Shown here: in pieces, positions 47,990-57,297 of the stretch | Position numbering within the stretch: position 1 is the stretch's first letter | Layout of the letters: the number at the start of each line of letters is the position of its first letter | DNA from: Diphasiastrum complanatum | Lineage: Eukaryota; Streptophyta; Lycopodiopsida; Lycopodiales; Lycopodiaceae | DNA length: 64,000 nucleotides | NCBI GenBank assembly: GCA_029204225.1 | Contig: CM055110.1 | Coordinates: forward strand, 1,501,672-1,565,671 | Reading direction: 5' to 3' | Made by a program: the position numbers and the translations under genes | Notes under the pieces: model-generated | Databases searched by the model: none | What the model was told of the DNA's origin: nothing | What the model saw: only the letters and a program-made list of their open reading frames with translations

Positions 47990-49634
47990 GGTTATGAAGG
48001 CTATGCTACAAGGTTATGAAGGCTATGCTACAACAAGTAGCATTGGAAATACACCTTTCCTCTTATCATAATGCCTCCCACCTTAAATGGGTTCATAGCC
48101 TTCTTCTATTGTGAGGCCTATTCAAGGTGCTTCATAGCCTTCACAGAGTTCACGATGCCTTCACAGCAAGGAAAAAAGGGAAAAAAAAAAAACTCAATGG
48201 CATAGGTAGCATTGAAGAAAAGTGCCATTTCCTTTGAAGTTTCAGTATGGCTAGACCTTTAAAAAAAAATATTCATGATTCTTTGAAGGAGAATCACGGT
48301 TAAGTGAAACCTTAACAAGCAGCCTCCTCCAACTCATAGATCCCCCTCTTGTTACCAAATGACCTTTTGCCATCAAAAGAAAAGTGAGTCATAAAAGTTG
48401 TTGTACGTTCCCTATATTAAATCGAGGCTCTAGGCCAAGGGGGTCCACTTGACACTACGTTGAGAAAGGCTCGGAGCCTCGCTTTCTACCTCATTTGGTA
48501 CAAACCCCGGGGGCTCTTGCCCTTAGCCTAGCACTCCCATGGCAAAACCCCTCAGCCTGGAGCATTCTGTTACGTCCACACTTGGGCTCAAATCCAGACC
48601 CTTGTGTGTAATGCACCTACCATGAGGAAAACGGGATTGAATTGTCCCACGCTCAAGTAGGAAAGCGTACTTGACATATAACGTATAAAGTTCCACAAAG
48701 CTTGCATCTTGTGGCCTTGAGATGTTTTAGGCATGGCATGTTGGGATATTTAGGAACGCAGAATTCCCGGTGAACATGCCTAACACATTCACCCTCATGA
48801 TAGGTCCTTCGATGCACGCTTTGAAAATTACATATGCCACACAACATTGTTCCAGAAATAATAAGCAGTTGTCGATGACCTACTTCATCATCAGCTATGA
48901 CATATTGCAGAATTTTTTGAAGGGCTTCTTTGCAAGCTTTGCAAATTTCATTAAAGTTTTAAAAGACTTGCAAAACTTGCTAAAAAAATTGATTCTCTCA
49001 AAATATCAAAAATGAATGTGCGAAATGTTAAAACCCCTCAATCCTCTGGCATAAACGGGTCAACCAAAAGAAAAAACCACAAAACAAAAATAGGCTGAAA
49101 ATACTTCATTCAATAGTTCGATGAAGGAAATGCATTCTGACCTACCTCTAATATACAACCAGCCATTACCAAAATCAAAATGCAATAAGGGATACAAATG
49201 GCAGGCAGCACGCTTCCTTAAATAGACGAGACCTCGACCCTTTTCAAATAAAATAGGGACATACCAGTAAAGGGCTTGCGCTTGACAACAGGGTTAAGCT
49301 GGTTGCACCACCGGAGGCGGCAGGACTTGCCAGAGCGGCCGGGGATGCCGCGGGCGATGAGGCTCCAATTGCGCGCCCCGAACTTGTTGACCAAGCGATT
49401 GAGGATGGCATCCTCCTCGGGAGACCACGGCCCCTTGATGCGATCCTCCCTGGCTGCCGCCGTGCCTCCTGTCCCTGCTGCTGTGCCGCTCCCCTGTGGC
49501 TTCTTCTTCCTCTTCTGCTGCGCCATCTCCCCCTCCTCCTCTTGCTCTTCTTCTTCCTCCTCCTCCTCCTCCTCGTCCTGCCTCTGCCTTTGCCTTTGCC
49601 TTTGCTTTTGGATTTGCCCTAGGCTTTGCCTCAT
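20523..49634 (-). CDS. R2R3-MYB transcription factor with a 27.6 kb intron
   Basis: Nuclear DNA-binding regulator. Exon 1 is 49634-49265 and exon 2 is 21652-20523; together 1500 nt encode 499 residues. The donor is ACTG|gtatgt and the acceptor is gtcaccag|AAGAAG (phase 1). Joining them completes the R3 repeat exactly at PFT-EEED. R2 (about 67-118) has Trp70, Trp90 and Trp109. R3 (about 119-168) has Phe122 in place of the first Trp, then Trp141 and Trp160. The wording ([32 protein letters not shown]) is closest to the MYB1/MYB25/MYB109 and MYB44 groups. The N-terminus has a Gln/Arg run and a ten-Glu run; a second ATG at codon 37 is a possible alternative start. The C-terminal 330 residues are acidic then Ser/Pro-rich and end in a conserved-looking [14 protein letters not shown] helix. 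The intron (49264-21653) contains at least four LTR elements in both orientations. Both exons are intact. Confidence 0.93.
23838..24240. repeat. Diverged direct repeat in the MYB intron
   Basis: A block of about 150-165 bp around 23838-24005 (tttcccgtttcaaa, gtagtatggatc, gggactcaggagt) recurs with many differences at about 24090-24240. Flanking phrases near 23201-23300 and 24320-24420 also match each other. It appears to be an old segmental duplication inside the intron. Confidence 0.7.
25379..25604. repeat. Tandem duplication, about 119-bp unit
   Basis: The unit beginning cctcaacctacaaaaacggc at 25379-25497 is repeated from 25498 to about 25604 with only a few substitutions. The two copies abut, indicating a recent tandem duplication. 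Confidence 0.9.
26852..28556 (+). mobile_element. LARD-like Copia relative, left part (LTR end, leader, gag start)
   Basis: Only the last 100 bp or so of the left LTR remains (26852-26950; ctctctccttgagggcgcc and a CTT run). The primer site is damaged, because 16 bp spanning the LTR end and its start are missing compared with the copy at 34901-34916. A leader of about 0.8 kb follows, then a Copia gag start at 27783 ([13 protein letters not shown]) that stops after 82 codons, then a second frame at 28081-28575 with no known domain. There is no protease, integrase or RT before the polypurine tract at about 34443, so the internal region was only about 2 kb. That fits a non-autonomous (LARD/TRIM-like) element. 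It is interrupted at 28556 by the Copia element. Confidence 0.75.
28557..28948 (+). repeat. 5' LTR of the Copia element
   Basis: 392 bp with TG...CA ends, followed at once by the initiator-tRNA primer site. It lacks a 10-bp cttcttcagc-like insertion found in the 3' LTR. Confidence 0.96.
29528..31657 (+). pseudogene. Copia Gag-protease-integrase frame
   Basis: 709 codons from ATG 29528. Order: capsid ([13 protein letters not shown] at about residue 16), zinc knuckle [14 protein letters not shown], protease with DSGAT ([12 protein letters not shown]), GAG-pre-integrase [13 protein letters not shown], integrase with [17 protein letters not shown] and the [10 protein letters not shown] Glu block. 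The frame ends after AYRPVRR because a small indel near 31640 shifts it; pol continues in another frame ([11 protein letters not shown]) and then meets a TAA at about 31741 and a TAA near 31993. The polyprotein is therefore interrupted before RT. Confidence 0.95.
32041..33612 (+). pseudogene. Copia reverse transcriptase-RNase H
   Basis: Two frames split by one in-frame TAG at 32713-32715. The first (224 codons) has [38 protein letters not shown] and the YVDD active site (32644-32655). The second (295 codons) has [28 protein letters not shown], RNase [15 protein letters not shown] and the terminal [10 protein letters not shown] and DIFTKGL blocks. The frame ends within the 3' LTR border region. 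All conserved residues I can see are intact, so the lesions are few. Confidence 0.95.
33607..34008 (+). repeat. 3' LTR of the Copia element
   Basis: 402 bp, ends TG...CA, preceded by the purine tract aagggagag and followed by the gcctt target duplication. Confidence 0.96.
34014..34453 (+). mobile_element. LARD-like element, right part of internal region
   Basis: The sequence continues the frame broken at 28556 ([20 protein letters not shown] and onward, to a stop at about 34275) and ends in a purine tract (ttaaggaggg) directly before the LTR at 34454. It has no similarity to known pol domains. The short distance from gag to the purine tract shows that pol was absent before the Copia insertion. 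Confidence 0.7.
34454..34912 (+). repeat. Complete LTR of the LARD-like element
   Basis: 459 bp starting TGCTAGAAATAATAG after a purine tract and ending GATTTTCTACA, followed by the primer site TGGTATCAGAGCC (34913-34925). It contains a CTT microsatellite near 34830-34862 and the phrase gagggcgcctaaccc shared with 26876 onward. Because both a purine tract (left) and a primer site (right) flank it, this single LTR is shared by two internal regions. Confidence 0.85.
34913..35788 (+). mobile_element. Second, truncated internal region of the LARD-like element
   Basis: The leader is nearly the same as 26951-27830 and ends at the gag start (gcaagagatttgggagcaat, 35741 onward), after which the sequence changes abruptly to that of a Gypsy element. 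The arrangement LTR remnant-internal-LTR-internal is what unequal recombination between elements leaves behind. Confidence 0.8.
35791..36670 (+). mobile_element. Gypsy leader with primer site
   Basis: TGGTACCAGAGCC at 35791-35803 fits an initiator-tRNA-type primer site with one change. About 0.9 kb of GC-richer leader with repeated tgtccgctcagg-like phrases precedes the gag ATG at 36671. The 5' LTR that should end at about 35788 is not there; the LARD-like sequence abuts instead. Confidence 0.6.
36671..37667 (+). pseudogene. Gypsy (chromovirus) gag
   Basis: Gag begins [15 protein letters not shown] at 36671 and passes through a TAG near 36776 and several frameshifts (about 36960 and 37230). 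It keeps the capsid signature ([14 protein letters not shown], then [13 protein letters not shown]) and a CCHC knuckle [14 protein letters not shown] near 37530-37570. The related copy at 53733 has the same order. Confidence 0.88.
37648..38052 (+). pseudogene. Gypsy protease
   Basis: A 134-codon frame contains the aspartic protease region [15 protein letters not shown], where DDG replaces the more usual D(S/T)G, and the flap-like DVILGKEWF. It is shifted relative to gag and followed by stops before RT. Confidence 0.85.
38302..39600 (+). pseudogene. Gypsy reverse transcriptase-RNase H
   Basis: The RT occupies two frames (38302-38529 and 38637-39203) separated by a TGA and a TAA, with [54 protein letters not shown] and the YLDD active site near 38822. 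RNase H follows (39200 onward) with [20 protein letters not shown] and a TAG after HALKV at 39437. Nearly all conserved blocks remain readable, so decay is modest. Confidence 0.92.
39449..41060 (+). pseudogene. Gypsy integrase with C-terminal chromodomain
   Basis: The 415-codon frame carries the tail of RNase H, the HHCC zinc finger ([11 protein letters not shown]...CAQCQ), the catalytic core ([44 protein letters not shown]), and the GPF/Y-type region in a shifted frame ([11 protein letters not shown], then [10 protein letters not shown]). A chromodomain follows at about 40945-41030 ([20 protein letters not shown]). Chromodomains guide chromoviral integration to particular histone marks. The frameshift at about 40690 separates integrase from this tail. 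Confidence 0.9.
41062..41300 (+). mobile_element. Start of the Gypsy 3' LTR
   Basis: A purine tract (aaggaagagggaa, 41062-41074) precedes TGTTAGGGACCC at 41075, the expected border. I cannot find the outer end or a matching 5' LTR, so the length is unknown; sequence after about 41300 looks unrelated. Confidence 0.6.
41301..41744. other. Spacer with a short GC and G run
   Basis: No recognisable gene. A gcgcgcgc run followed by a G-run lies at about 41531-41547. Confidence 0.5.
41745..42047 (-). repeat. Internal piece of a Gypsy LTR (3' side)
   Basis: Closely matches 45836-46140 of the right LTR but lacks both LTR ends. Its right edge is fused inside the phrase ctggaccaaa to RNase H coding sequence. 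Confidence 0.9.
42032..43400 (-). pseudogene. Gypsy reverse transcriptase-RNase H, integrase missing
   Basis: RT is in two frames, 43352-43059 ([40 protein letters not shown]) and 42966-42178 ([21 protein letters not shown] active site, [12 protein letters not shown]). RNase H follows ([20 protein letters not shown], then in the next frame [10 protein letters not shown] and RVADALSRI). Immediately after ADALSRI the sequence becomes LTR, so the complete integrase is absent. Several frameshifts also break the frame. Confidence 0.93.
43494..45082 (-). pseudogene. Gypsy gag-protease
   Basis: Gag begins [16 protein letters not shown] at 45082 and shifts by one base near 44925. The long frame (44930-43494, 478 codons) has the retrotransposon gag core ([37 protein letters not shown]), a zinc-knuckle-like [13 protein letters not shown] with short spacing, and the protease DTGSS motif ([14 protein letters not shown]) with DVVLGICW. 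One frameshift is the only lesion I see in this part. Confidence 0.92.
45739..45750 (-). promoter_or_regulatory. Primer-binding site of the minus-strand Gypsy element
   Basis: Minus strand TGGTATTAGAGC, two bases from the LTR end TCTGACA. It matches an initiator tRNA-Met-type site with one change and sets the element's direction as leftward. Confidence 0.85.
45753..46410 (-). repeat. 5' LTR of the minus-strand Gypsy element
   Basis: 658 bp. On the minus strand it begins TGTTGTTATAACTTTTACTC and ends GGGAGTCTGACA. It contains a 75-bp direct repeat (46034-46108 and 46109-46183), each copy with a palindromic gacacgtgtc-type core. It matches 41745-42047 closely. Confidence 0.88.
46411..47639. 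other. MYB intron spacer, possible old LTR trace
   Basis: No gene is seen. Near 46750-46800 the phrase ttaaggccaagcctacgtgct, after a purine-rich stretch, loosely resembles the start of the 28557 LTR, suggesting a very old relative. The remainder is unrecognised. Confidence 0.35.
47640..47870 (+). pseudogene. Gypsy integrase C-terminal fragment
   Basis: Encodes [20 protein letters not shown] and [17 protein letters not shown], corresponding to the post-core region of the integrase at 40530-40640 ([20 protein letters not shown]). About 75 codons survive, followed by a CT microsatellite. Confidence 0.85.
47905..47985. repeat. (CT)n microsatellite, about 40 units
   Basis: An uninterrupted CT run of roughly 80 bases in the MYB intron; on the transcribed (minus) strand it reads as (AG)n. 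Confidence 0.97.
47986..49264. other. Right end of the MYB intron
   Basis: Starts with a 22-bp tandem duplication (ggttatgaaggctatgctac, about 47989-48032). No coding region is seen. The donor gtatgt lies at 49264-49259 on the minus strand. Confidence 0.6.
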
Positions 49635-49853
49635 TCCGATCCTGATCGATCGCTCGCTCGCTGGGTGGGTGGGTGGGGAGAAATAATGATCGAAAAAGCG
49701 AGGAGAAGCACAAAACGCAAGAAAGAGAAAATGGGAAAGCCAGCCAAAGGGGAAGGAGGGGGGGGGGGTGTCAACTCAATGGGACAACGGCGATAGGGAA
49801 TTCACCGCCACCTGGCGGTAGTCCTGGCCATCTCCCGGCTCTCCTGGTGGACA

Positions 49854-49888
<35 letters not shown>
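49635..49888 (-). promoter_or_regulatory. MYB upstream region with G-tracts on both strands
   Basis: Directly upstream of the MYB ATG, GGGTGGGTGGGTGGGG (49663-49678) lies on the plus strand, and a 33-base C run (49856-49888), followed by cccT repeats, gives a long G run on the coding strand. Both can form four-stranded G structures. I see no clear TATA box. Confidence 0.6.
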
Positions 49889-49891
<3 letters not shown>

Positions 49892-52195
49892 CTCCCTCCC
49901 TCCCAAAACAAGGCCTAGGGGGTTGGATCTTTGGGGGTATTGCCACGTCTGCCCATCGTTTGTGGGCACGTGGCTAGCATCCAGTGGTTGGCAGTTAAAT
50001 ATTCGCCCTTTACCCTTTGGAAGGGCGGTTGTTAGCACCTCCTATTGTCGATTTGGCTAGAGGGGAGGGAAGGGATGTCGACGAGATGGGACAACTCCGT
50101 GAGAGAAAATTTGTCAACCACTGCCAATTGCTCCTGTCGCCTCCCCATTCTGTAAGTGAACCACATTGGTTGTCTTAGGGACTCCAGACTTTGGAGACGG
50201 ATTTTGCCATGTGTCCATCGCCAACCATTGCAAGTCTTTCGAGTGAAAAACATGGCATTTATTGGTCAAAAGTAAAGTACATGGTACCTTCTGTACATAA
50301 GGTTGTTGGCCACCTACTATTACGTAACGCTTTACTTGCACCTACTCTTTTGGCAATGTTGTTACCCAAGTTCTATGAGAAGGTGATCAAATTCTCTCCC
50401 CCCTTCCCTTCTACATCCGATGGATGCTTGCCATGCATCCAATTGTCATGTCTCTCCCATTCAATCCATGTGTGTAGATGCATGCCAATCAATATCAAAA
50501 AAAAATCCTACTAAAAATATGACTCAAGGAAAGGCTTGGCATTTGCACAAGTTTGCAATGCATGTCAAAGCCAACAAAGGCCTATTTGCCATTCAAATAA
50601 AGAAAAAAATAGATACATGGTATAGATTGAGAGGCAATTTTGAATTTTATCAATCATATTAAAAGATGCACTTGAAAAGTAGAACTCCATACAAAAATGC
50701 ACAAAATCATATAGAAGTAAAGGCATAAATCCTTTCACAATCTTTTGCTTGAAGCCTAAGCATAAATCTTACAAGTGATTTGTAAGCTAGAAATAAAAGA
50801 TGAAAATGTGGCAAAGTCAGTGTCAACTTTGAAGATTAAGAGAAAAATATTAGCCATTTTTTGCAATGGTAACTTGGGAAGTGCACTTTGGCGATCGAAG
50901 CTTGTGGCATTCATTAATCGGGTAACAAAAATTGGGATCATACATATGTGATATTTGAAGCCATTTCTTGGGTTTGTGAGTCAACTGGAGCCTTTAACAT
51001 TTGAGTAGTAGGTTGTAAGATCATACAACATTTTTTATGTTGTTGAATTGGCTAGAGCCTTTGGCATTCTTGCAACAAGATCATATTTTTTGCATTGTTG
51101 AGTCGGCATTCAAACATCAAGATTGTTCAATTAGCCATTCTTGCACTGGTGATTCCAGTCTGGCATTTCGACAGCCGTGACCATACAATCTCAAAATTTG
51201 CAAGTTGGAACTTGCAGCAATGGTGCTAAAAAGATGTAGCAAGCTCCAACTTTGAATGGCTAGTTCTTTTTTCCTTCTAAGTTAATCCCATTCTTGTGAC
51301 AGTTGCTGTGAGCAGACTAGCAAATTGTTGATAGCAACTATTTAGAAAAAATTTGAGGGCTATGGAATAGTTTTCCAGCACAATAACAACCACAAGTCTA
51401 CATGATTGATAGAACCAACTTTTGCTTTTCTAGCTATTGGAATTCTATCGTTTCGCTTGAATATGCCTTCTATTTTATTAGAAAATGACGACTCATGAAA
51501 CTAGTGCTGAATTTATTTAAATAATCGATCTTTAATCTACATCCATTTATCTATCCAATTTTACAATTTTACTCATGTTTTACACAGTCTGCAGAAATAC
51601 ACGGGAACAGCTAACAATCGAATTCGATAAACAGTATCGAAGATGTTCGAACTATCGAATGTTAACAGAACTTGTTTCCACTTATTTTGAAGCTAATGAC
51701 TTGCCCTAACCGTTTTTGCAAGTAGTTTCCGAGAAGCCTGATTGGATAAGTGACAGCACATATAGCTAAGCTCCAATTGTGATCTATGACCAAACATATG
51801 TCTTCAACTGTCATTTGGATAAGCCTAAATGGCATTCATAACCAATATAAATAGTTGATCACTTCTTAGGTTAACATTATCTCTTTTGCATATTGATCTT
51901 GGAGATTAATATAGCTCATTGCTAGAAACGCTTACTACTTATTAGGTGTCAGAGAGAGTCAATCAGATATTCATAGATAGTTTTTGAGTATGCAGTTGTA
52001 TGCACTATTATTTTGTGCTCACGATTCTTCTGATTTGTACATGCCACTTATTCAATTCATACAGTTTTATCACGTTCATTATTATGTCAAAATGATTAGA
52101 TACTTCTCTGTTCTATTGTAATCTGATTATGTTCTCTTGTAGCTTTGTCTAAACATCAAACATTTTGATATTGTAATATTCGATAGAGCATGTTC
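49889..52195. other. Spacer upstream of the MYB gene
   Basis: No gene is recognised on either strand. Between about 51520 and 51980 there is weak resemblance to the LTR at 61113-61761 (acacagtctgcagaa versus acacagtctacagaa), so an old LTR may lie here. Confidence 0.4.
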
Positions 52196-53326
52196 TATCA
52201 GTGACTTAAGTATGAAAATTTGATGCTGAAATACAAAACAAGAAAACAATTACTCTATCGGCTAGTAGAGTCTTGTACTGTGGAAGCTTATCAAGCTATG
52301 AAAATAGCTTTGATACCATGCTGGAGAGAGGGAAAGTAGCGAGAGTTGAGAAAGGTGTCGCATGTTAGAAACAAAAAATTTAGCTCAGAGGGGTAAGAAG
52401 AACACAAACGAGAAATGAAACACGAACGAGAAATGAACTCGAACAAAAATTGTTTGTGCGCAGCGGAACGAGCTATGTGACTCTCTCTGAAAGCATGACT
52501 ACGCCTATCAGAACGAAGAGAACGTTAGTGATGGAGATCACGGTCGTTCTTGATTACGTAGCCAAACATTAATAAACGAAGTGCCAGAAGAATAATTTGT
52601 CGCGAATAGCTAGACAAATTATGTGTCGCGAATGATTCGCGAAGAGCTAGACAGTGCTCGACTGATAATTAGTCGCGAAACATTCGCGAAAGACAAGACT
52701 AAATGTCAGTGGTTTATTACCAGAAAGAGCAACTAAAAATATCAGACAGAATGAATAATAAGCATAGCAATATTAACACAAATTTGAACGCAGAACAAAT
52801 AATTGTATCAGATTAAGTATATCAAGTTTACATGTCAATAATGCGGTAGAGCACAAGACAGTAGCGGACAAAGCCACGTGCCCTACGAAGCTTATTCAAA
52901 CTGTAAAAAAGGAATGAAACCTTATTGCTGACAAATTAAAGAATCAATGCATAGAGCATCTACTTTTGTCTATCTCTGATAAGCTTCTCTTCTTCGTTCT
53001 CTCTTCCTTACTAATTTCTTCACTGATGAATACGCAAAATGGTATTCAATATATACATAATGTTACAGGTGTGCAGATGAAGAAAGTATAGGGTGGATGT
53101 GTTGTTTGTAGGAGATCGTAGGTGGTTGCAGTCGTCGTCCAGTTTGTTACCGCAGCTGCATGAGCGTGAAGAGGGTGTGACGTTAGCATTTGTTTTTCGT
53201 CTTTTCATCGCCTGTGAGAATTTGCATGTGAATATGCAGACTACGCGACAACGCAAGTAAATATGCAGCATGAATGGAGGCAGATTAAAAATGGGATTTA
53301 GGTGACGAGAGGAAATAAATCCAACA
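52196..53326 (-). mobile_element. Copia LTR plus leader, second copy of the 1.1 kb-LTR family
   Basis: LTR at 52319-53326 (minus strand TGTTGGATTTATTTCC to TCTCCAGCA), primer-site remnant TGGTATCAAAGCT at 52306-52318 and about 110 bp of leader matching 1700-1810. Gag is missing, so the element was cut just inside the leader. It matches the 1824-2916 LTR over most of its length. Confidence 0.85.
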
Positions 53327-53732
53327 GTAGCATGGCATTGGCACTTAAGCTTAAAACTTAAGTGGGCCATGCAAGTGTGGGTAAGATTGGTTGAAAGTGG
53401 GGGGCTTAGGCTAATTTTTTCATTTTTGAGTTTTTTTAGCCAAAATTTCTTGAAGAAAGGTGTTTTTTCAGTTCTAATGAGCTGTAAGTTAATTTTTTGT
53501 GGTTGATTATTTGAGTTAACAGTTGTTAATGGATTTTCGTTGCATTAACGGTTAATTCCGATTTTTTATTGCTTTGAACCCATTTGCCAATTCATTTGTA
53601 TAATTTGTAAATGAAAGCACGTATGGTCTAAAAAATTGGTTTTTTGTAGAAATTGATTAATTTAGCAATTATTATAGTTGCAATGAATGCGTAAACTGAA
53701 CGAAGTTGTTTTAATCTTCAGTTGGCAAGCAA
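53327..53732. other. Leader-like spacer before the second Gypsy copy
   Basis: T-rich sequence with no coding frame, located where the Gypsy leader would lie. No LTR border was found. Confidence 0.4.
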
Positions 53733-55353
53733 ATGGATATCGATGAAATCTTGGAGGGGGGTGCTACCAAGATTCACCTGGCATCACCAGGAAGTGATGG
53801 GAGAAATACGGAGATTCAGCCGTCCTCACCCGGCAGTGATGACACCCTAGACTCAGAAAAACTGTTGCAAACCTTAGGCAAAGTAGTTTTAAAACTTCAT
53901 CAGAGCAATAAACAACAGGATAAACAAATGCAAAATCTATTTAATCAACTGCAAGCTATTAACTTTAACAACTTGGGCCACCAACTGAAAATATTTTTCG
54001 GTGATAAAAAGTTTAAACAACCGGAAGCTGTTGAAGACTGGATCAACCATTGGACAAGCTATTTTAGCTTGCACAACGTCCCAAATGATAACCGAATATC
54101 ATCGATTCTATTGTTTCTGGAAGGTAAAGCCTCTTCTTGGTGGAGGGAACTTTCCACGAAACCGGTGACGGGCCAGATTCTTGACGGAATTCCAAAAAGC
54201 TTTTGTCACGATAGATGATTCCGACCTGTATATTTGGTTTATCAACTACAAAATGGACAACCGAGAACTGGACGGTTATGTCCAAGACTTCTTGGACTCT
54301 TTGGCTAAGGTGCCGCTTTTTTATCGTAAGTTAGCACTATGGCACTTTATTCTCGGACTGCCAGTTGACTATCCAAATGAATGCAAACAAAATATCCTTA
54401 ACTCACTAGAGGATGCTATTTGTGTGGCGAAAGCCTATGATAGTACAGTTGTTGCATCACAAAAAAGCATGCACAGCCAAACGGCCCTGAAACCCAAGCA
54501 AGAAAAATCTAACAAGCGTAAAAAGCAGTTTTTTGACAAGCTGGAAGCAGAATCATACCAACAGTCAAAGAAAAAGAAGAATAAGAAGAAATTGGTGGTA
54601 AAAGACAAAGCATGGTTAGTGGTGCTTAAATAGAATATGTTTTTCCTCTGCAATAAACCCAGGCACGGTGCTAAACAATGTCCCGAACAGAAAGCAAAGT
54701 CGTCAAGTTTCATGACTGTGGATTTACCGGCAGGTAAATTGGAAGTCAATTTGTTGAATAATTGTGACTGTACTTGTAACTTTAGTGCACTCTCTTTCAA
54801 GCCTAATGAATTGTTTCATGTGAGAAGCAATATTTTAGGGAAAGATGTGAATGTGCTATTTGATTCAAGTAGTACTCACAATTTTTTGAATGCTCGACTT
54901 GTGCAGAAGCTCCGAGTGCCCACCATGGCTAGTGATCACCGTTAGGTAGTCTGTCTTGCCTCAGGGTTGGACGCTGAGATTTGGGATGTCAAAGTCTCGA
55001 ACTTAGAGCTTCAGATGCAGGACTATGTTGAGTCGTTGGATTTCTATATCATGAATCTAGATCAAACTGATGTAATTTTGGGCTATGAATGGTTTTTTGG
55101 CGAATCAGACTCTTTGGAGATAGATTTTAAAAATCATTCTATGGTATTTAAAGATAAGTTTGATCAGATTGTCTCTATTTTTGGAGAGACCAATGTACTT
55201 CCATCGCCGATGATTTCCTCAGCTGAATTAATTGAGAAACTTCATGATTCTGAGTATGAACTCTTTCACTTGCTTTTGACATCTCGTATGCATTGTGATG
55301 TTGGGAATGTGAATGTGTTTTCATGCTTTAACACCGAAAATTCTCATCATTAA
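53733..55353 (+). pseudogene. Gypsy gag-protease, second copy of the family
   Basis: Gag starts MDIDEILEGGATKIH and keeps FKQPEAVEDWINHWTSYF, a LFLEGKASSWWREL block, FILGLPVDYPNE after a frameshift near 54190, and a basic linker. A zinc knuckle is readable as CNKPRHGAKQC after a TAG at about 54632. Protease follows with VLFDSSSTHNFLNARL, where D-S-S replaces D-S/T-G, and VILGYEWFF. It is related to the copy at 36671-38052 but diverged. Confidence 0.88.
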
Positions 55354-55362
55354 CAACAGCTT

Positions 55363-57297
55363 TTGCAAGATTTAAAGCAAGAGTTTAATGAAGTTTTTCC
55401 AAAGCAACTACCTTATGGATTACCACCCGCTCAGTCGGTGGATCATAAGATAGATCTTTTGCCCGATAGCCATCCTATCTTCAGACAACCATATCGGTTT
55501 AGTCAGAAGGAAGAGGAGGAAGTGGCTAGGCAGATCGAGGAGTATCTCAGGATGGGGCACATAAGACCAAGTAAATCTCCATGGGGAGCACCTGTCCTTC
55601 TTAAGAGTAAGAAAGATGGGAGTTTTCGGCTATGTGTAGATTACAAGGGTCTAAACAAATTTACAGTTAAAAATAAATACTCATTGCCCAAGATGGACGA
55701 TCTCATATCGATTGAATGGAGCTAAATACTTCACGAAAATTGATCTACGTACGGGATACCATCAGATTAGGATACATCCAGAAGGTGTATCTAAAACTGG
55801 TTTTAGGACCAGGTTTGGCCACTACGAGCTTCTTGTATTGACCTTTGGTTTGACAAATGCTTCGGCTACTTTCCAAGAAATGATGAACGATTTATTTCGT
55901 CCATATTTGGGGAAGTTCGTAGTAGTATTTCTAGACGATATTCTGATCTATAGCAAAACACTCAAAGAGCATGCTAAGCATCTCCATATTGTCTTACGTA
56001 TCTTAAGATAAGAGAAGCTTTATGCTAAAGAATCAAAGTGCGAATTCTTCAAGAAGGAACTTCTTTACCTAGGTCATAAGAACCTCCTTTGGGATCAAGA
56101 TTGATGAAAGAAAGGTGAAGACGGTAGTGGAATGGCCAATTCCTAAAACGTTGCATGAACTTAAGTCATTTTAGGTTTCACTGTGTTTTTTCGTAGATTT
56201 GTAGAGGAGTACTCGAAGATTGCTGCACCTCTCAACAATACGTTGAAAGGAGTAAAAAGTCGCAAAGGTAGGCCAAGTCCTCCTATTAGATGGAATGAGA
56301 AATTAGATGAGAGTTTTTGCAAACTCAAGCTTCTAATTGCCTCTGCTCCAGTTTTGAGGATAGCGGATCCAGATTTGCCATTCGTCATTAACATTGACGT
56401 GAGTGATACGGCTATTGGAGCTGTTTTCTTACAGGAGGGTCAACCCGTTACCTTTGAGAGTAAGAAACTAACTGATGCACAGGTCAGGTACACCACTCAG
56501 GAAAAAAGAGCTTTTTGTTGTGATCCATGCTTTGAAATCTTGGAGGCATTACTTGTACGGTAAAAAATTCGTGGTTAATACGGATCATCAACTGTTAAAG
56601 TATTTTTGTAATCAAAATGATTTGCAAGGTCGTAAGGCCAGATGGGCAGAACTCATGCAAGAATTTAACTTTGACGTGCGGTATATCAAGGGCTCATCTA
56701 ATCAGGTGGCTGATGCACTTAGTCGAATTGGTGAAGTGAACAAACTTTCCTTCACTGAGATCAATACGGACTTTTATCTTTCCCTGAGAGGTCTTTATGA
56801 AAAAGACCCGCATTTTGGACCAATCTGGAATAGGGTTCTAGCAGTTTCATCAAGCAGGACTGATGATCATGGTGATCAGTCTGGGGGGAAGGATATAAAG
56901 GGTATTGATGACTTCTCTATTCGTAATGGACTTTTGTTCAGGAAAGGGAAGGTTTGTGTGCCTGATGTGGATGTTGTTAAGAATAAAAAATTTTATGAAT
57001 GTCATGACTCACCATGCGCTGGACATCTCGGCATATATCATACATTGGATTTGGTACAAAGGGATTTTTATTGGCCAAAACTCAAGCCCTTTGTAGAATC
57101 TTATGTGGTCAAGTGTGACCAATGCCAGTTGAATAAAGCGAAAAGCCATAAGGCTGGCGGTTTGTTGCCTCCACTGCATATCCCTGATAAGAGATGGGAT
57201 AGTATTTCCATGGATTTCGTGGTTGGGTTACCGTGGATTAATAAACAACATGATGCAATTTGGGTTGTGGTCAACCGTCTTACCAAATTGGGCTCCT
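55363..57297 (+). pseudogene. Gypsy RT-RNase H-integrase, truncated in the integrase core
   Basis: RT spans 55363-55725 and 55712-56011 ([31 protein letters not shown], active site as FLDD). A frameshifted thumb follows, then RNase H (56183 onward, with an indel near 56500 and NTDHQLLKYF), the HHCC zinc finger (57000-57120) and the first part of the core, [20 protein letters not shown]. The element stops at NRLTKLGS near 57297, before the second catalytic Asp. The RNase H-integrase linker RIGEVNKLSFTEINTDFYLS matches the copy at 39550. Confidence 0.92.

Noticed and set aside
49294-49713. Long frames on both strands overlapping MYB exon 1 (139 and 136 codons)
   Set aside because: Low-complexity products of the CT/GA-rich exon in other frames, without any family signature.
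49673-50038. Pro-rich and Gly-rich frames across the C run
   Set aside because: They are translation of a homopolymer and cccT repeat.
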